A stretch of DNA of 64,000 nt from Stomorhina lunata (Eukaryota; Arthropoda; Insecta; Diptera; Rhiniidae): positions 1,211,346 to 1,275,345 of the forward strand of contig OW121745.1 of assembly GCA_933228675.1 (NCBI GenBank), given 5' to 3'. Below the pieces are notes generated by a model. It saw only the letters and a list, made by a program, of their open reading frames with translations, made no database searches and was not told the DNA's origin. Shown here in pieces: positions 32,712-42,417 of the stretch (positions within the stretch are counted from its first letter, which is position 1; the number at the start of each line of letters is the position of its first letter). The translations under genes were made by a program, and so were the position numbers.

Positions 32712-33655
32712 TTCAATACTGTATTTCCACAGTAGCACGTGTCCCACAGAAATACGTGTTTTGCCCAAAACAGTACTTCGCGTACTTGTTTTGCCATAAA
32801 TTTCTTATTCATCCAAAACACTTTGGCAGTACCTGGATATTGTATAGTGGTTTCAAAAGCATCGAATTTTTTTATTTTGTTGCGTTGTGTAATAGGAAGG
32901 TATCCGTCAATTTTAGCGAAATTTTATATTTTATTGTTGACATGTATATTGTAAGTTAAAAAATAAAAAAATAAAAAAATTTAAACTAAGTAAAATGTTT
33001 TTGTAAATTGTCTTCGGCAAGTCCTCAATGACATGTAATGGCCAGTGAAAATTGTAATAACTCGAAAACTCTTTAACCGATTTTAAAGGCATGTAGCTTA
33101 TTGGAAAAACCATTGCCTTTGCACTAAGAACTAGAATCCACTTTTTTGCAAAAGGGGGAATAAATAGCTTTAATTTTGCAAAAACTGAAAATTTGTCAAT
33201 TTTTTCGATTTAAAAGCTGTTTTTCAGATTTGGGGCCTATGCGCTACGTGTTAACGTTGTCCAATTCGACTAAAATTTTGTGGGTGGAAGTTTCTCACAA
33301 TAATCCGACATGCACCCTTTGAAATTGGAAAATTTATCTTTTTCATACATTTGAAAACCCGCTATAATGCGTATATCAAGCAAAAAACTAAAAATTTGTG
33401 AAAATGGGCGAATTCACTTAATTGTAAATAAATTCGAAAAAAAATCAATCGATTTTTATGGTCGATATCTCATTTTGTTGCTATTATATGTCGCTATGCG
33501 ATAAAGTAATAAATCTGGAAGTTTTTTGCCGTTTTCGATTTTTCATGATTTTTTTTAAACGAAAATTTTTGCCATTTTTACGTAAAAAATAATTTTTTTC
33601 TTAAGTTTTTTATTATAAAGGTTATGTAAATCTTAATTTTTCTGATTTTATTTTA

Positions 33656-34999
33656 TTTACTAATTTCTCCCTTTTCTACCCTGTTTTACCTTCTAAGAGG
33701 TTGAATTTCAAAAAAGTATCGAACGCGTGTCCCTTGGTTTTAAGTGCCGATCTCAGACCAATTCAGGTTTTGTTTCTATCACTTTTGGTTTAGAAGATAT
33801 ACTTTACAGATTTGTACCCCCAAAATTAAAAAAAAGTACCAAACTCGTTGTTTATTTTTTTTTTTCAATGTCCATCGACCAGTCAATAAATTATACTTCT
33901 GGCTTCATTAGCCTAAAATATATCCATGGCTAAAAACCTACCCTTGAATATTTTCCCTTTTTTTACTCTTTTGTACCCCTTTAATCGCAAAAGTACCAAA
34001 TACGTATTTAATAATTTTTTAATATCTATCGGTTGCGATAAATTATGTTTCTATGTTTATTAGTTCAAAAGATACATATGGGTTAAAAAAGTACCAAAAT
34101 ATAGTTTTCACCCTTTTTTATCCTTATTAGTGCCATTTTCAAAAAAGTACCAAACACGTGTCCCCTTTTTTTTCCTAGCCGATTCAAATCCAATTTCAAC
34201 TTTGTTTCTGTCTATGTTGGTTTCGGAGATATGATGTTACTAATTTCTCCCTTTTCTACCCTGTTTTGCCAGCTAGGCTGCCGATTTCCAAAAAAGTACC
34301 GAACTCGTGTCCCTTAAACCAATTTAATCTTTGCTTCTATCGCTGTTGGTTAAGGAGATATAATGCTGCCGATTTTTCCCTTTTTTACCCTTTTAATTGA
34401 AAAAAAGTACCAAACACGTATTTAATATTTTGTACTCGGCAATCGACCTCCCTATAAATTTTATTTCTTGCTTTATTGGTTCAAGTGAAAAACAAAGAAA
34501 AAGAAAAATGGACCTACATTAAATTTTTTTCCTCGCTTTTCTCCCTTTTTTGAACCTTGAATCAAAAAAGTACCAAACACGTGTCTAATATTTTTTTCAT
34601 GTTTACCGGCTCCGTTTTGAATTTTGTTACTCTGTTGATTGGTTCAAAAGATACACATGGGGTTTAAAAAAGTACCAACATTTTATTTTTACCCTTTTTA
34701 CCCCCTATTTGTCCCATCTGCTAAAAAGAATCAAACACGTGTCTACTTATTTTTGCAGCTGATCCCAACGCAATTTCAACTTTGGGCCTATGGCGTTTAC
34801 TTCCGGAGATATAGCATTACAAAATTTTCCCTTTTTTACCCCCTTAGAGACCGAATTTCCAAAAAACCCGTCTTAGTGGATCTATACTTTGAAAAAGGAA
34901 CCCACTGTCAAAATTTCAGCTTTCTAGCTTCAGCCGTTTGGGCTGTGCGATGATGAGTCAGTCAGTCAGTCAGTCACGTTAGAGTTTTATATATATAGA
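33656..34999 (-). mobile_element. Helitron-1 copy 3, 5' end preserved
   Basis: Reversed monomers with AAAAAGTACCAAACACGTG. On the minus strand the element starts TCTATATATATAAAACTC followed by several GACT repeats (GTCAGTCAGTCAGTCAG on the plus strand at 34948-34973). TC lies at 34998-34999 next to host T at 35000, the expected A^T site; flank TTAAGTGAATTC continues the TIR element. The 3' end with hairpin and CTAG is missing, so the left border at ~33656 is a truncation. Confidence 0.75.
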
Positions 35000-35879
35000 T
35001 TAAGTGAATTCACTCATTTTCACAAAATTTTATATTTTTGCTTGATATACGTATACAGAGTTTTTCAAATGTGTGAAAAAAATAGATTTTAGAATATCAA
35101 GAAGTGCCGGTCGGATTATTGTGAGATTTGGTGAGGAACTTTCACCCACAAAATTTTACCCAAATTGGACAACGCTAATACGTGTCGCCCAGGTCCTAAA
35201 GCTGACAAATCAAGTTTATATCGGAAAAATTTTATAACTTTGAAGTTTTTGCAAAATTAACGCTATTTATTCCCCCTTTTACAACAACAGTTTTCGAGTT
35301 ACTACAATTTGCACTGGCCATTACATGTCCTTGAGGACTTGCCGAAGGCAATTGACCAAAAAATGTGACTAATTCAAATTGATGGAATAGATCGAAAATG
35401 CATTTCATTGTTTTATTCATGTATTTTCTTTTATTTTATTATTTAAATTTATTACAACTTATAAAATAAGGAAATAAATAAATAAATATTATAAACTACA
35501 AACTTTGGAATTTTCTTTTATGACATTTTCTATTATTGAATAACGAAGTGTTGCTCTGAATACTCTTGCAAAAAATCTGCCATCATGTGTGCATCCCAGC
35601 GACCCTGGTATCTTTCCTCCATTGTCCGAATATCTTGGTGAAATCGTTCGCCCTGTTCCTCACTTAAGTCTCCTAGATTTTCAGGAAAACGATCTAAGTG
35701 ACTGTGAAGGTAATGTAACTTGATGCTCATGTTGCATCCAAGATTCTGGAAGTGAGTTAACATCTCTTCAACGTGCGCCCAAAACAGTATTTCGCGTACT
35801 TGTTTTGCCATACATTTCTCATTCATCCAAAACACTTTGGCAGTACCTGGATATTGTATAGTGGTTTCAAATGCATCTA
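35000..35879 (-). mobile_element. TIR element copy 2 (partial)
   Basis: The inner left arm matches copy 1 (TTTTCACAAAATTTTA, GATTATTGTGAGATTTGGTG, CACTGGCCATTACATGTCC), then the same protein remnant. Its outer arm is replaced by Helitron-1 copy 3, and its far side is cut by the TA element at 35880. Confidence 0.7.
35533..35877 (-). pseudogene. Arthropod repeat protein, copy 2, internally deleted
   Basis: Same C-terminus as 32308-32711 (GCNMSIKLHYLHSHLDRFPE through MMADFLQEYSEQHFVIQ). The block from AGIFDGPQIRK to the FLGN region is missing: HVEEMLTHFQ is joined directly to a frame reading SVDAFETTIQYPGTAKVFW then MNEKCMAKQVREILF. Comparing the two copies shows a ~200-bp deletion here. Its upstream end is interrupted by TA element copy 2, whose own sequence supplies any codons beyond 35877. 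Confidence 0.65.
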
Positions 35880-36287
35880 CACTAAGAGAAAAATGACGAT
35901 CTGATTTCAAGAAAAAAAATCTACAATATAAGATTGCGAAATCTTGAATTTTCAATCTTGAAAATATAGCCAGTAAGATTTATATTCTTAAATTTAAGAA
36001 TAAATTCTTAGTTATGAGAATACAATCTAAAAATAAACTGTAATTTGTTTGGTTTTAAGATTTTAATCTTATTATAAGATTTTAAATCTTAATTTTAGAT
36101 CGTATTCTTTATTTTAAGATTGTGGTCTTGATTTCAAAATTTTATTCTTATTTTGAAGATTGTAAGTTCTAATCTTAAGATCGTATTCTTGATTTTGTCA
36201 TAAATTGTAATCAGCCGACCAAAGTAGTTGTGAAAAAGTGAAAAACTAATTTTTTGAGAAAAAATATAAATTTAATAAAAAATATAA

Positions 36288-37148
36288 ATGGAAAACCTTA
36301 ATCCGGATGAAGTGATCCTTTTAAATATTCCAATAGAAGGCAATTTAGTTTCGGTATGTGATGGGGAGTATGAATTGAACTGCCCTTCACAAGAAATTTC
36401 ATCAGATTTCTCGGACGATGACGCGTTGCTGAAAAATCTTTTGAAAGAATTCGATCTGGAATGCATTTTTCCGTACCTGCAGCGTAAGTTTTTCATCATA
36501 TTTATAAATACATAAGTAAATTTCTTTATAAAAAATTATATTGATTTAATTTGTTTCAGGCTCAAATGTAACTTTTAGAAGTCTGCAGTATATGAAAGCA
36601 GAAGATGTAAAGGAAGCCATTCCACTCTTCGACTTCTGGAAAAAAAACAGGTTTTAATATTTTATTTATAAAGTAAATTACACCACTAATATTTTTGTCC
36701 TTTAGTTTGGAATTGATGAAGATACACTTTCGATGCCGCCGAAGGTAGGTCAATGGCTACAAAAATGTCCGGATGTAACTTCCACTCCATCGTCTTCTGT
36801 AAATGTGGAAGCTAACAAAAAAGTGTTTGACAAGGTAAAAGTATTAGATAATTACTTAATACATTAAAATGTGTACAAAACATAAAATATTTTCGTTTAT
36901 TTATATAGGATTTAGCTTTATTATTGAATGAATCAGTAAGTGGCATAAACATCCTAGAATTTTATGCTTCACACAAAGATTTAAACAATAACTATCGTGA
37001 TGAGCTGATCCAGATTATAGAACATCAAATTCTAAAAAAGGATATCGCACTTCATCTTCACGATTTCCAAGATATATTGACAGAAATATGCACACTTTTT
37101 CCAACGGAAGATGAAGTCAAGGTATTTTTGGATACAATTTTTTACTAA
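36288..37148 (+). pseudogene. SAM-like four-exon gene, copy 2 (frameshifted exon 2)
   Basis: Exon 1 36288-36483 (ATG; ENLNPDEVILLNIP, acidic FSDDDALL, then LLKEFDLECIFPYLQ) with donor GTAAGT. Exon 2 36560-36650 (RSNVTFRSLQYMKAEDVKEA). Exon 3 36706-36834 (EDTLS, QWLQKCPDV, TSTPSSSVNVEANKKVFDK). Exon 4 36909-37148 (LALLLNESVSGINILEFYAS, NYRDELIQIIEHQIL, DFQDILTEICTLFPTEDEVK, stop TAA). Splice borders are GT/AG and phases fit except exon 2, where a ~31-bp deletion relative to copy 3 breaks the frame. FPYLQ...DVKEA...GLR looks like a SAM domain, and the C-terminal LFPTEDE segment recurs in uncharacterised invertebrate SAM-type proteins; function unknown. AATAAATAAA follows at about 37164. An extra donor-like GTATTT after EVK may mean that further exons were left behind. 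Confidence 0.75.
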
Positions 37149-37277
37149 CTACCTGTAATCTAAAATAAATAAATCAAAATTTTAAAATATAGGAATACTA
37201 TTACAATCCTCGAAAGGGGAAAAAAAAAATAATAAAAAATGTGTTTTATTTGATCACCAAATACGAATATTATAATA

Positions 37278-37713
37278 AGAAAAAACGTGCTGATAATAAG
37301 ATTTTCTGCTTGAAATCGAAACTTTTTCTGCTTGAAAGTAGAGTAAATGCGAAAAATCTTATTTTAAGAATAAAATCTTATTTTTCAAGATTGTTTGTAA
37401 GATCGCAATCTTGAAAAAGTTCTAAGAACAAGATCGATAATTAAGAATGCGTTCTTCTTATTTAAGATTATGTTCTTATTAATTAAGAGTGCATTCTTAA
37501 AAATTAAGAATTTAATCTTAATTAATAAGAACATATTCTTAGTTATCGATCCTGTGCTTAGATTTTTTTTAAGATTGCGATCTTACAAAGAATCTTAAAA
37601 AATTAAGATTTTATTCTCAAAATAAGATTTTTCGTATTTACTCTACTTTCAAGCAGAAAAAGTTTCGATTTCAAGCAGAAAATCTTATTATCAGCACGTT
37701 TTTTCCCTGAGTG
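37278..37713. repeat. Giant palindromic end of TA element copy 2
   Basis: AAGAAAAAACGTGCTGATAA at 37278 is mirrored by TTATCAGCACGTTTTTT ending at 37705, and the pairing runs inward to about 37490 (ATTTTCTGCTTGAAATCGAA against its reverse, GATCGCAATCTT against AAGATTGCGATC). The same palindrome is at 29611-30055 and 52845-53267. The whole arm is a ladder of AAGATT, AATCTT, TAAGAA and TTCTTA words. Confidence 0.85.
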
Positions 37714-37737
37714 TATATATATATATATATATATAGA

Positions 37738-37828
<91 letters not shown>

Positions 37829-37853
37829 GTATATCTATATATATATATTATAA
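37714..37853. repeat. TA microsatellite
   Basis: About 130 bp of (TA)n with rare GTA or CTA interruptions, starting at the TA target of the transposon. Any frame through it is low-complexity YIYI and not a gene. Confidence 0.95.
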
Positions 37854-38620
37854 ATGTGTTTGTAAGTTTATTTGTTTGTTTGAAAGAGGTTGACTCCTAA
37901 ACGGTTTGACCGATTTTGATGAAATTTTGAAGTTATGTTTTGTTTCAAAACTTGGTTCAGAAAGGGTTCAAATAGGGTAAATAGTGGACCAAATGGCGCA
38001 AAATTTAATATTTATCATTGCATTTGATAAACCATAAAAGTTAGAAACTTCAAACTTAACAAAAGTAAGTTCATTACCAATTACCGTACTTCAGAAAAAA
38101 AATTAAAAGGATCGGAGCAGGGGATGGCCCCTTCCCCGTTACAAATACAATACATATAACTGGGTAAATTGATTTTGATGATTTTTGAAATGTAGATAAA
38201 GTTATACTTACATTCCTGAAATGTTTACAGTCAGGTATGGTGTGACCGGTGGTTAAAATAGGCTAGGTTTTTTTTTAAATCTGAAGTGGGGGTGACCCCT
38301 CCCATGTAACTCATATATTAAAAATGACAAATATAGGTGACAGAGAGGCCAGATTTTTCTGAAATTTTGACAGTATGTTAAGGTGTGACCGATGGTTAAA
38401 ATACGCCATATTTTTTTTTAATCTCAAGTGGGCATGACCCCTCCCATATAAGTCAAATATTGAAAATAACAAATATGGATGAACGAGCTGCCTGATTTTT
38501 CTGAAATTTTCACAGTATGGTAAGGTGTAACCGGTGGTTAAAATAGTCAAGGTTCTTTTTTTAAATGTCAAGTAGGCGTGGTCCCACCCATATAAGTCAA
38601 AAATTTAATTCTTGAATTAT
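37834..38620 (+). mobile_element. Helitron-2 fragment, 5' part
   Basis: Begins TCTATATATATATATTATAA at 37834, matching the TC-type starts of other Helitrons here, then TTTGTTTGTTTGAAAGAGG and at least three ~125-bp repeats with GGGGTGACCCCTCCCAT-type cores (38285-38590). It ends in a HINE-like piece; no hairpin/CTAG. Confidence 0.55.
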
Positions 38621-38940
38621 AGATATATCAGATTTTAGAAAATACTCCAACGTAACATGCTATTAAACTTTATCAAAATCGGTCTATAAACACCAGAGAT
38701 ATCGCCAAAATTCAAAATTCCCTGATAATTAAAATTTTGTTTTTAAATTGTATTTTTTAAAAAAAATTTTTAAAATCCGTCATCGAAGTTTAATATTTTA
38801 ACGATATATCAGGTGCTATTTTGTGAAATTAAATAGCGTGCTGCGAAGGGAAATTTCCTGAAATCTGGTGTATTACTCTTTGGGTACACCCACCGGGAGC
38901 ACCACAAACTTAATTTCAACAGACAGACAGACGGACATGG
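38621..38940. mobile_element. HINE-like fragment
   Basis: ATATATCAGATTTTAGAAAATACTCC, ATCAAAATCGGTCTATAAACACCAGAGATATCGCC-type phrases and a short CAGACAGACAGACGGACATGG tract match HINE-A interiors but in a compacted, rearranged order. No termini. Confidence 0.5.
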
Positions 38941-39177
38941 TTTTTAACTTATTACTGTGTAAACAGTCTCTTTAAAAATTAACAATTATGAAATATTTTT
39001 ATTACTTTTTTAATATAATCCTTTATTAATGTATTTGCATATATATTTAATTGACTTTTGTGAATGGAAGTATTCCTCATTAATGTGTGCTTTAAACGTT
39101 TTCGAAAGCAAATAAGTCCATAAATATTAAACAACATACAGACAAACAGGCGCGAACATTTTTTTATATTTATAGAT
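38941..39177 (-). mobile_element. Helitron-2 deletion derivative
   Basis: Minus-strand 3' subterminal part (TTACTGTGTAAACAGTC..., compare 6215-6300) directly followed by the 5' end (ACAACATACAGACAAACAGGCG... ATTTATAGATTAT, reversed start TCTATAAATATAAAAAAATG). The middle array has been lost and no CTAG end is visible. Confidence 0.5.
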
Positions 39178-39194
39178 TATCGAAAGCTATAAAC

Positions 39195-39490
39195 ATCAAA
39201 CAGTCGTCAGTCAATCGTGAAAAAACTTTCAAGCAATCATTAAAAATCTTTGAACAGTCGTCAGTCAATCATCAAACAACCATCAATCAATCCTTAAAAA
39301 ATCATCAAACAACTGTCATAAAATCGCCAGTTAATCGTGAAACAATTATCAAACAATCATTAAAAATCTTCAAACAGTCGTCAGTCAATCAATCATCAAA
39401 CAACTATCAAACAATCGTCAAACAACCATCAAATAATCATGAAAAATCTTCAAACAATCAACAGTCAAACTATTATCAAAGACCAATCAT
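39195..39490. repeat. Short-unit minisatellite of CAATCATCAAA type
   Basis: About 25 variants of a 10-11-bp unit (AATCATCAAAC, AATCGTCAAAC, AGTCGTCAGTC), with a higher-order block TTAAAAATCTTCAAACAGTCGTC repeated near 39240, 39360 and 39440. Non-coding. Confidence 0.75.
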
Positions 39491-40849
39491 ATTACCAATA
39501 TGCGTGCATTCGTTTTCCTATTTAAGATAAATCAAAAAAAGAGGTCGATAAAGTTGTAAACAACCAAAATCCAGTTACTGATTTTCAACGCAAATAGACG
39601 AAGAATACATTTACCAAATTATTAAGGCCCTGTATATAACGTCTTCATATTAAATTCGTACTGATCCCTGTTGCAGTAAACTGGTTAAGAAAAATGCTAG
39701 TTCTACAATTTCTTCTCGCTTAAAGGAATGATATCATTTAGAGACCATGAGTTGATCGGTATATTCAAAGATGGGTGTAATGTGTAGTAGCAAACATTAA
39801 AATAAATTGTACGTCAACTTACGAAAAAATTTAACTTTTGGTTTTTGATTTTTTTTTTTTTTTTGAGTGAAACGAGAAAAAGCTTTTAAAACTTTGGTTC
39901 GTAAATGAAATGTATAGACGAAAGTAAATGTCAAATCAGGCAATTAAAAATTCTAATCGCCTGGGAAACAAAAAACGGTTAATTATTTTTTTTTTTGTTT
40001 CGGACCTGAACACAATACAATGTATTGTGTTGAAACTAGGAAAAGGTTGTGGGAGGGGGAATAGGTAGTGTCTGTGGACATTTGATTTAAACTTCCCTAT
40101 ATTGCAACTGGTTGGAAAAACTCTACGGGAATTCTTCAAACGAACTGTACGGCTAGCGTATCGTCTATCTGTAGAGTATCGTCTGTCTACTGGTCAATCG
40201 ACTACGAAAGGATGAGCTCTAACAGATAGATGTGTATTGCGTAAGAAAGTTCATATATCGAGAACGAGTTTCCTGATTTCGTTAGAGCACATTCCAAAGT
40301 AGTAACAATAGAACAATAGAGTTGGATAACCTACTGTTACCGATGAGCACTTTTGCTCTCTCCTGTACTCGGCCAAGAAGTTCCAAAATAAACTTTGAAG
40401 CACCGGCCCATACATGAGAGTTGTATTTCATCGGTGTGCAATACAAGTTTCGGAAGAGGGTCTATGTAAGAGTGCAAGTGAAGGCGAAAGTGCTCATTGA
40501 TGACAGCATGGTACCCAACTCTATTGAACCACTGGAGTATCACACTTTTTTTTTACTTTGAAATGTTCCCTAAGGAAATTAGGGTCTTTGTAAGAGCTAC
40601 TCGATCGAGTATAGGAAAGGGTGAACGTGCTCGTCGGTATGCAACTCTATTGAGCCACTGGAGTGTCACAATGTTCTATCGTTTCTAGTTAATTTTGAAT
40701 CTGGTCTATCGAAATCAGGGAACTTGTTCCAAAACCCGAACTTTTTTACTTAATACTTTTCTTTCTCATGCCCAGAACATCATTGAAAAAATATTTAATT
40801 TAATTTTGAAAAAAATGTTACATTTTTTTATTTTTTGTTTTTATTATAC
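39491..40849. repeat. Segment related to 55840-56240, with local inverted repeats
   Basis: 40050-40420 matches 55875-56235 in order: GTCTACTGGTCAATCGACTA, TGATTTCGTTAGAGCACATT, ACCGATGAGCACTTT, CTCTCTCCTG, AAACTTTGAA. A partial reverse copy follows (CGAAAGTGCTCATTGATGAC at 40482-40501). Also a perfect 11-bp palindrome AACACAATACA-A-TGTATTGTGTT at 40009-40031. Frames are broken; no gene called. 39491-39980 is unassigned. Confidence 0.5.
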
Positions 40850-42417
40850 CCACCATCAAAAAGAATGGGTGGTATATTGAGATTGTCATTCCGTTTGTAA
40901 TTTCCTTAATATTGGCTCAAAAATCAAAAACGATATATATTCTGAATACTTATGAAATTCTAAGACGATTGAGCGATGTCTGTCTGTCTGCCTGTCTGTC
41001 TGTCTTTCTGTCTGTCTGTTGAAATCACGATAACGCCTAAACGAAAGGAGCTAGCTCACTTAGTAAGAATATTCTTCGTCTATGAGAAATTTTTGGTATT
41101 GAAATTGGGCAAAATGGGTTAACATTTGAACATAGCTCCCGTATAACCTCGCCTACGCTAATCGCTTATTTGCTAATAAATAACAAACTATAATAGCTAT
41201 GATGATAAAATTGTATATATAGAAGTTTTGTATAAGCTCTAGGCAGCATATAAAATTTCATCAAAATCGGTTTACATTTAGTCATAGCTCCCATACAAAA
41301 AACTTACGGAAACAGCCAAAATTTCACCTAAAATACACTTAAATGCCAATAAATCTAAAACTATAACATATATAACTACTTAATTTAGTACGAGGTTGTT
41401 TTATGTTAATGCCAACTAGTGTGCAAAATTTTGTCACAATCGGTCACCATTTGACCATAGCTCCCATATAAAAAACTTACGGAAACACAAAAAGAAAAGG
41501 GAGTTTATGTCCATCTGTCCGCAAAGGGCTACAGCAGGAAAATTTTACAAAAGGAAGTCCTATGTAAATGCCAGCTAGTGTGCAAAATTTTGTTACAATC
41601 GGTTACTATTTGACCATAGCTCCCATATAAAAAACTTACTGAAACACAAAAATACAAAAAGAAAAGGAGATTTATGTCTGTCCGTCAGATAAAAGCGCGA
41701 CAGCTCCTTAACTACAAAAGCTAGAGAGACAAAATTTTACAAAAGTATTTTTGATATGTAACAAAAGTTGTGCTGAAAATGGGCGAAATCGGCTTACATT
41801 TACTTAGAGCTCCCATATAACCCCGCCGCGGGAAACACATGAATGCTGATAAATTGAGTACAATTGTAATAGCTATGACGACTATATTTAGAATATAGAA
41901 GTTTTATGCAACTATTGGCCAGTATATCAAATTTTAGAGGAATCGGTCCACATTTGACTATAGCTTTAATATAAAAAACACTCCCGGAAACCAAAAAATA
42001 TTTAGCAAGCACCAGTTAATAGCTATTAAAATAGAAACTGTGTTAGCTATTGTCACTAAATTTTGCTAAAATAAGCTATATATAAATACCAGCCAGTGTG
42101 TGAAATTTTGTTAAAATCGGAGGTACAAGCAGCGTATTAAGATTATGTATATGTTAGATGCATTAGCAACTCCTAACAAAATATATGGACCTGTCGTAGT
42201 ACTATTCACTTCTTTAACCTAACTAAATATTAAGCTAAACGAAAAGTATTTAACAACTTATTAATGTTAAACCATAGCCGGTTATGATAACGAATTTTTT
42301 TTAAAGTAAATAAATTTGAATTTGAATTTGCTGCAACCTTGTAGATATATGAGATATATTTCAAAATTTAACACAACTTGTTGGTGGGTATATAAGATTC
42401 GGCATAGACGAATATAA

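Larger units (their letters stand above)
29571..33655 (-). mobile_element. TIR element copy 1, interrupted by the TA element
   Basis: A DNA element with very long inverted repeats. The left arm is 29571-29610 plus 31465-32135; the right arm, about 33003-33655, is its reverse complement with good similarity (shared ATAATAGCAACAAAATGAGA, CTTGATATACGCATTATAGC, GTGCATGTCGGATTATTGTG). Between the arms lies a minus-strand protein remnant (32308-32711). The right arm lacks ~40 bp near its outer end. Other copies are at 35000-35879 and 14790-15030. Superfamily unknown; outer ends and target duplication are unresolved because other elements join there. Confidence 0.65.
35880..37713 (+). mobile_element. 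TA element copy 2 (gene-carrying DNA transposon)
   Basis: 1834 bp with ends CACTAAGAGAAAAATGACG and CGTTTTTTCCCTGAGTG, flanked by TA (35878-35879 and 37714-37715). It interrupts the coding remnant of TIR element copy 2; the uninterrupted target is near 32857-32868 (TTTCAAAAGCATCGAA, with small differences). The left ~320 bp and right ~435 bp are crowded with AAGATT/AATCTT and TTCTTA/TAAGAA words. No transposase. Confidence 0.85.

Noticed and set aside
36272..36499. 75-codon minus-strand frame, also at 51848-52075
   Set aside because: It is the antisense of exon 1 of the TA-element gene; the plus strand has the start, splice donor and continuing exons.
37603..37893. YIYIYI open frames on both strands
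   Set aside because: Pure (TA)n microsatellite translation.
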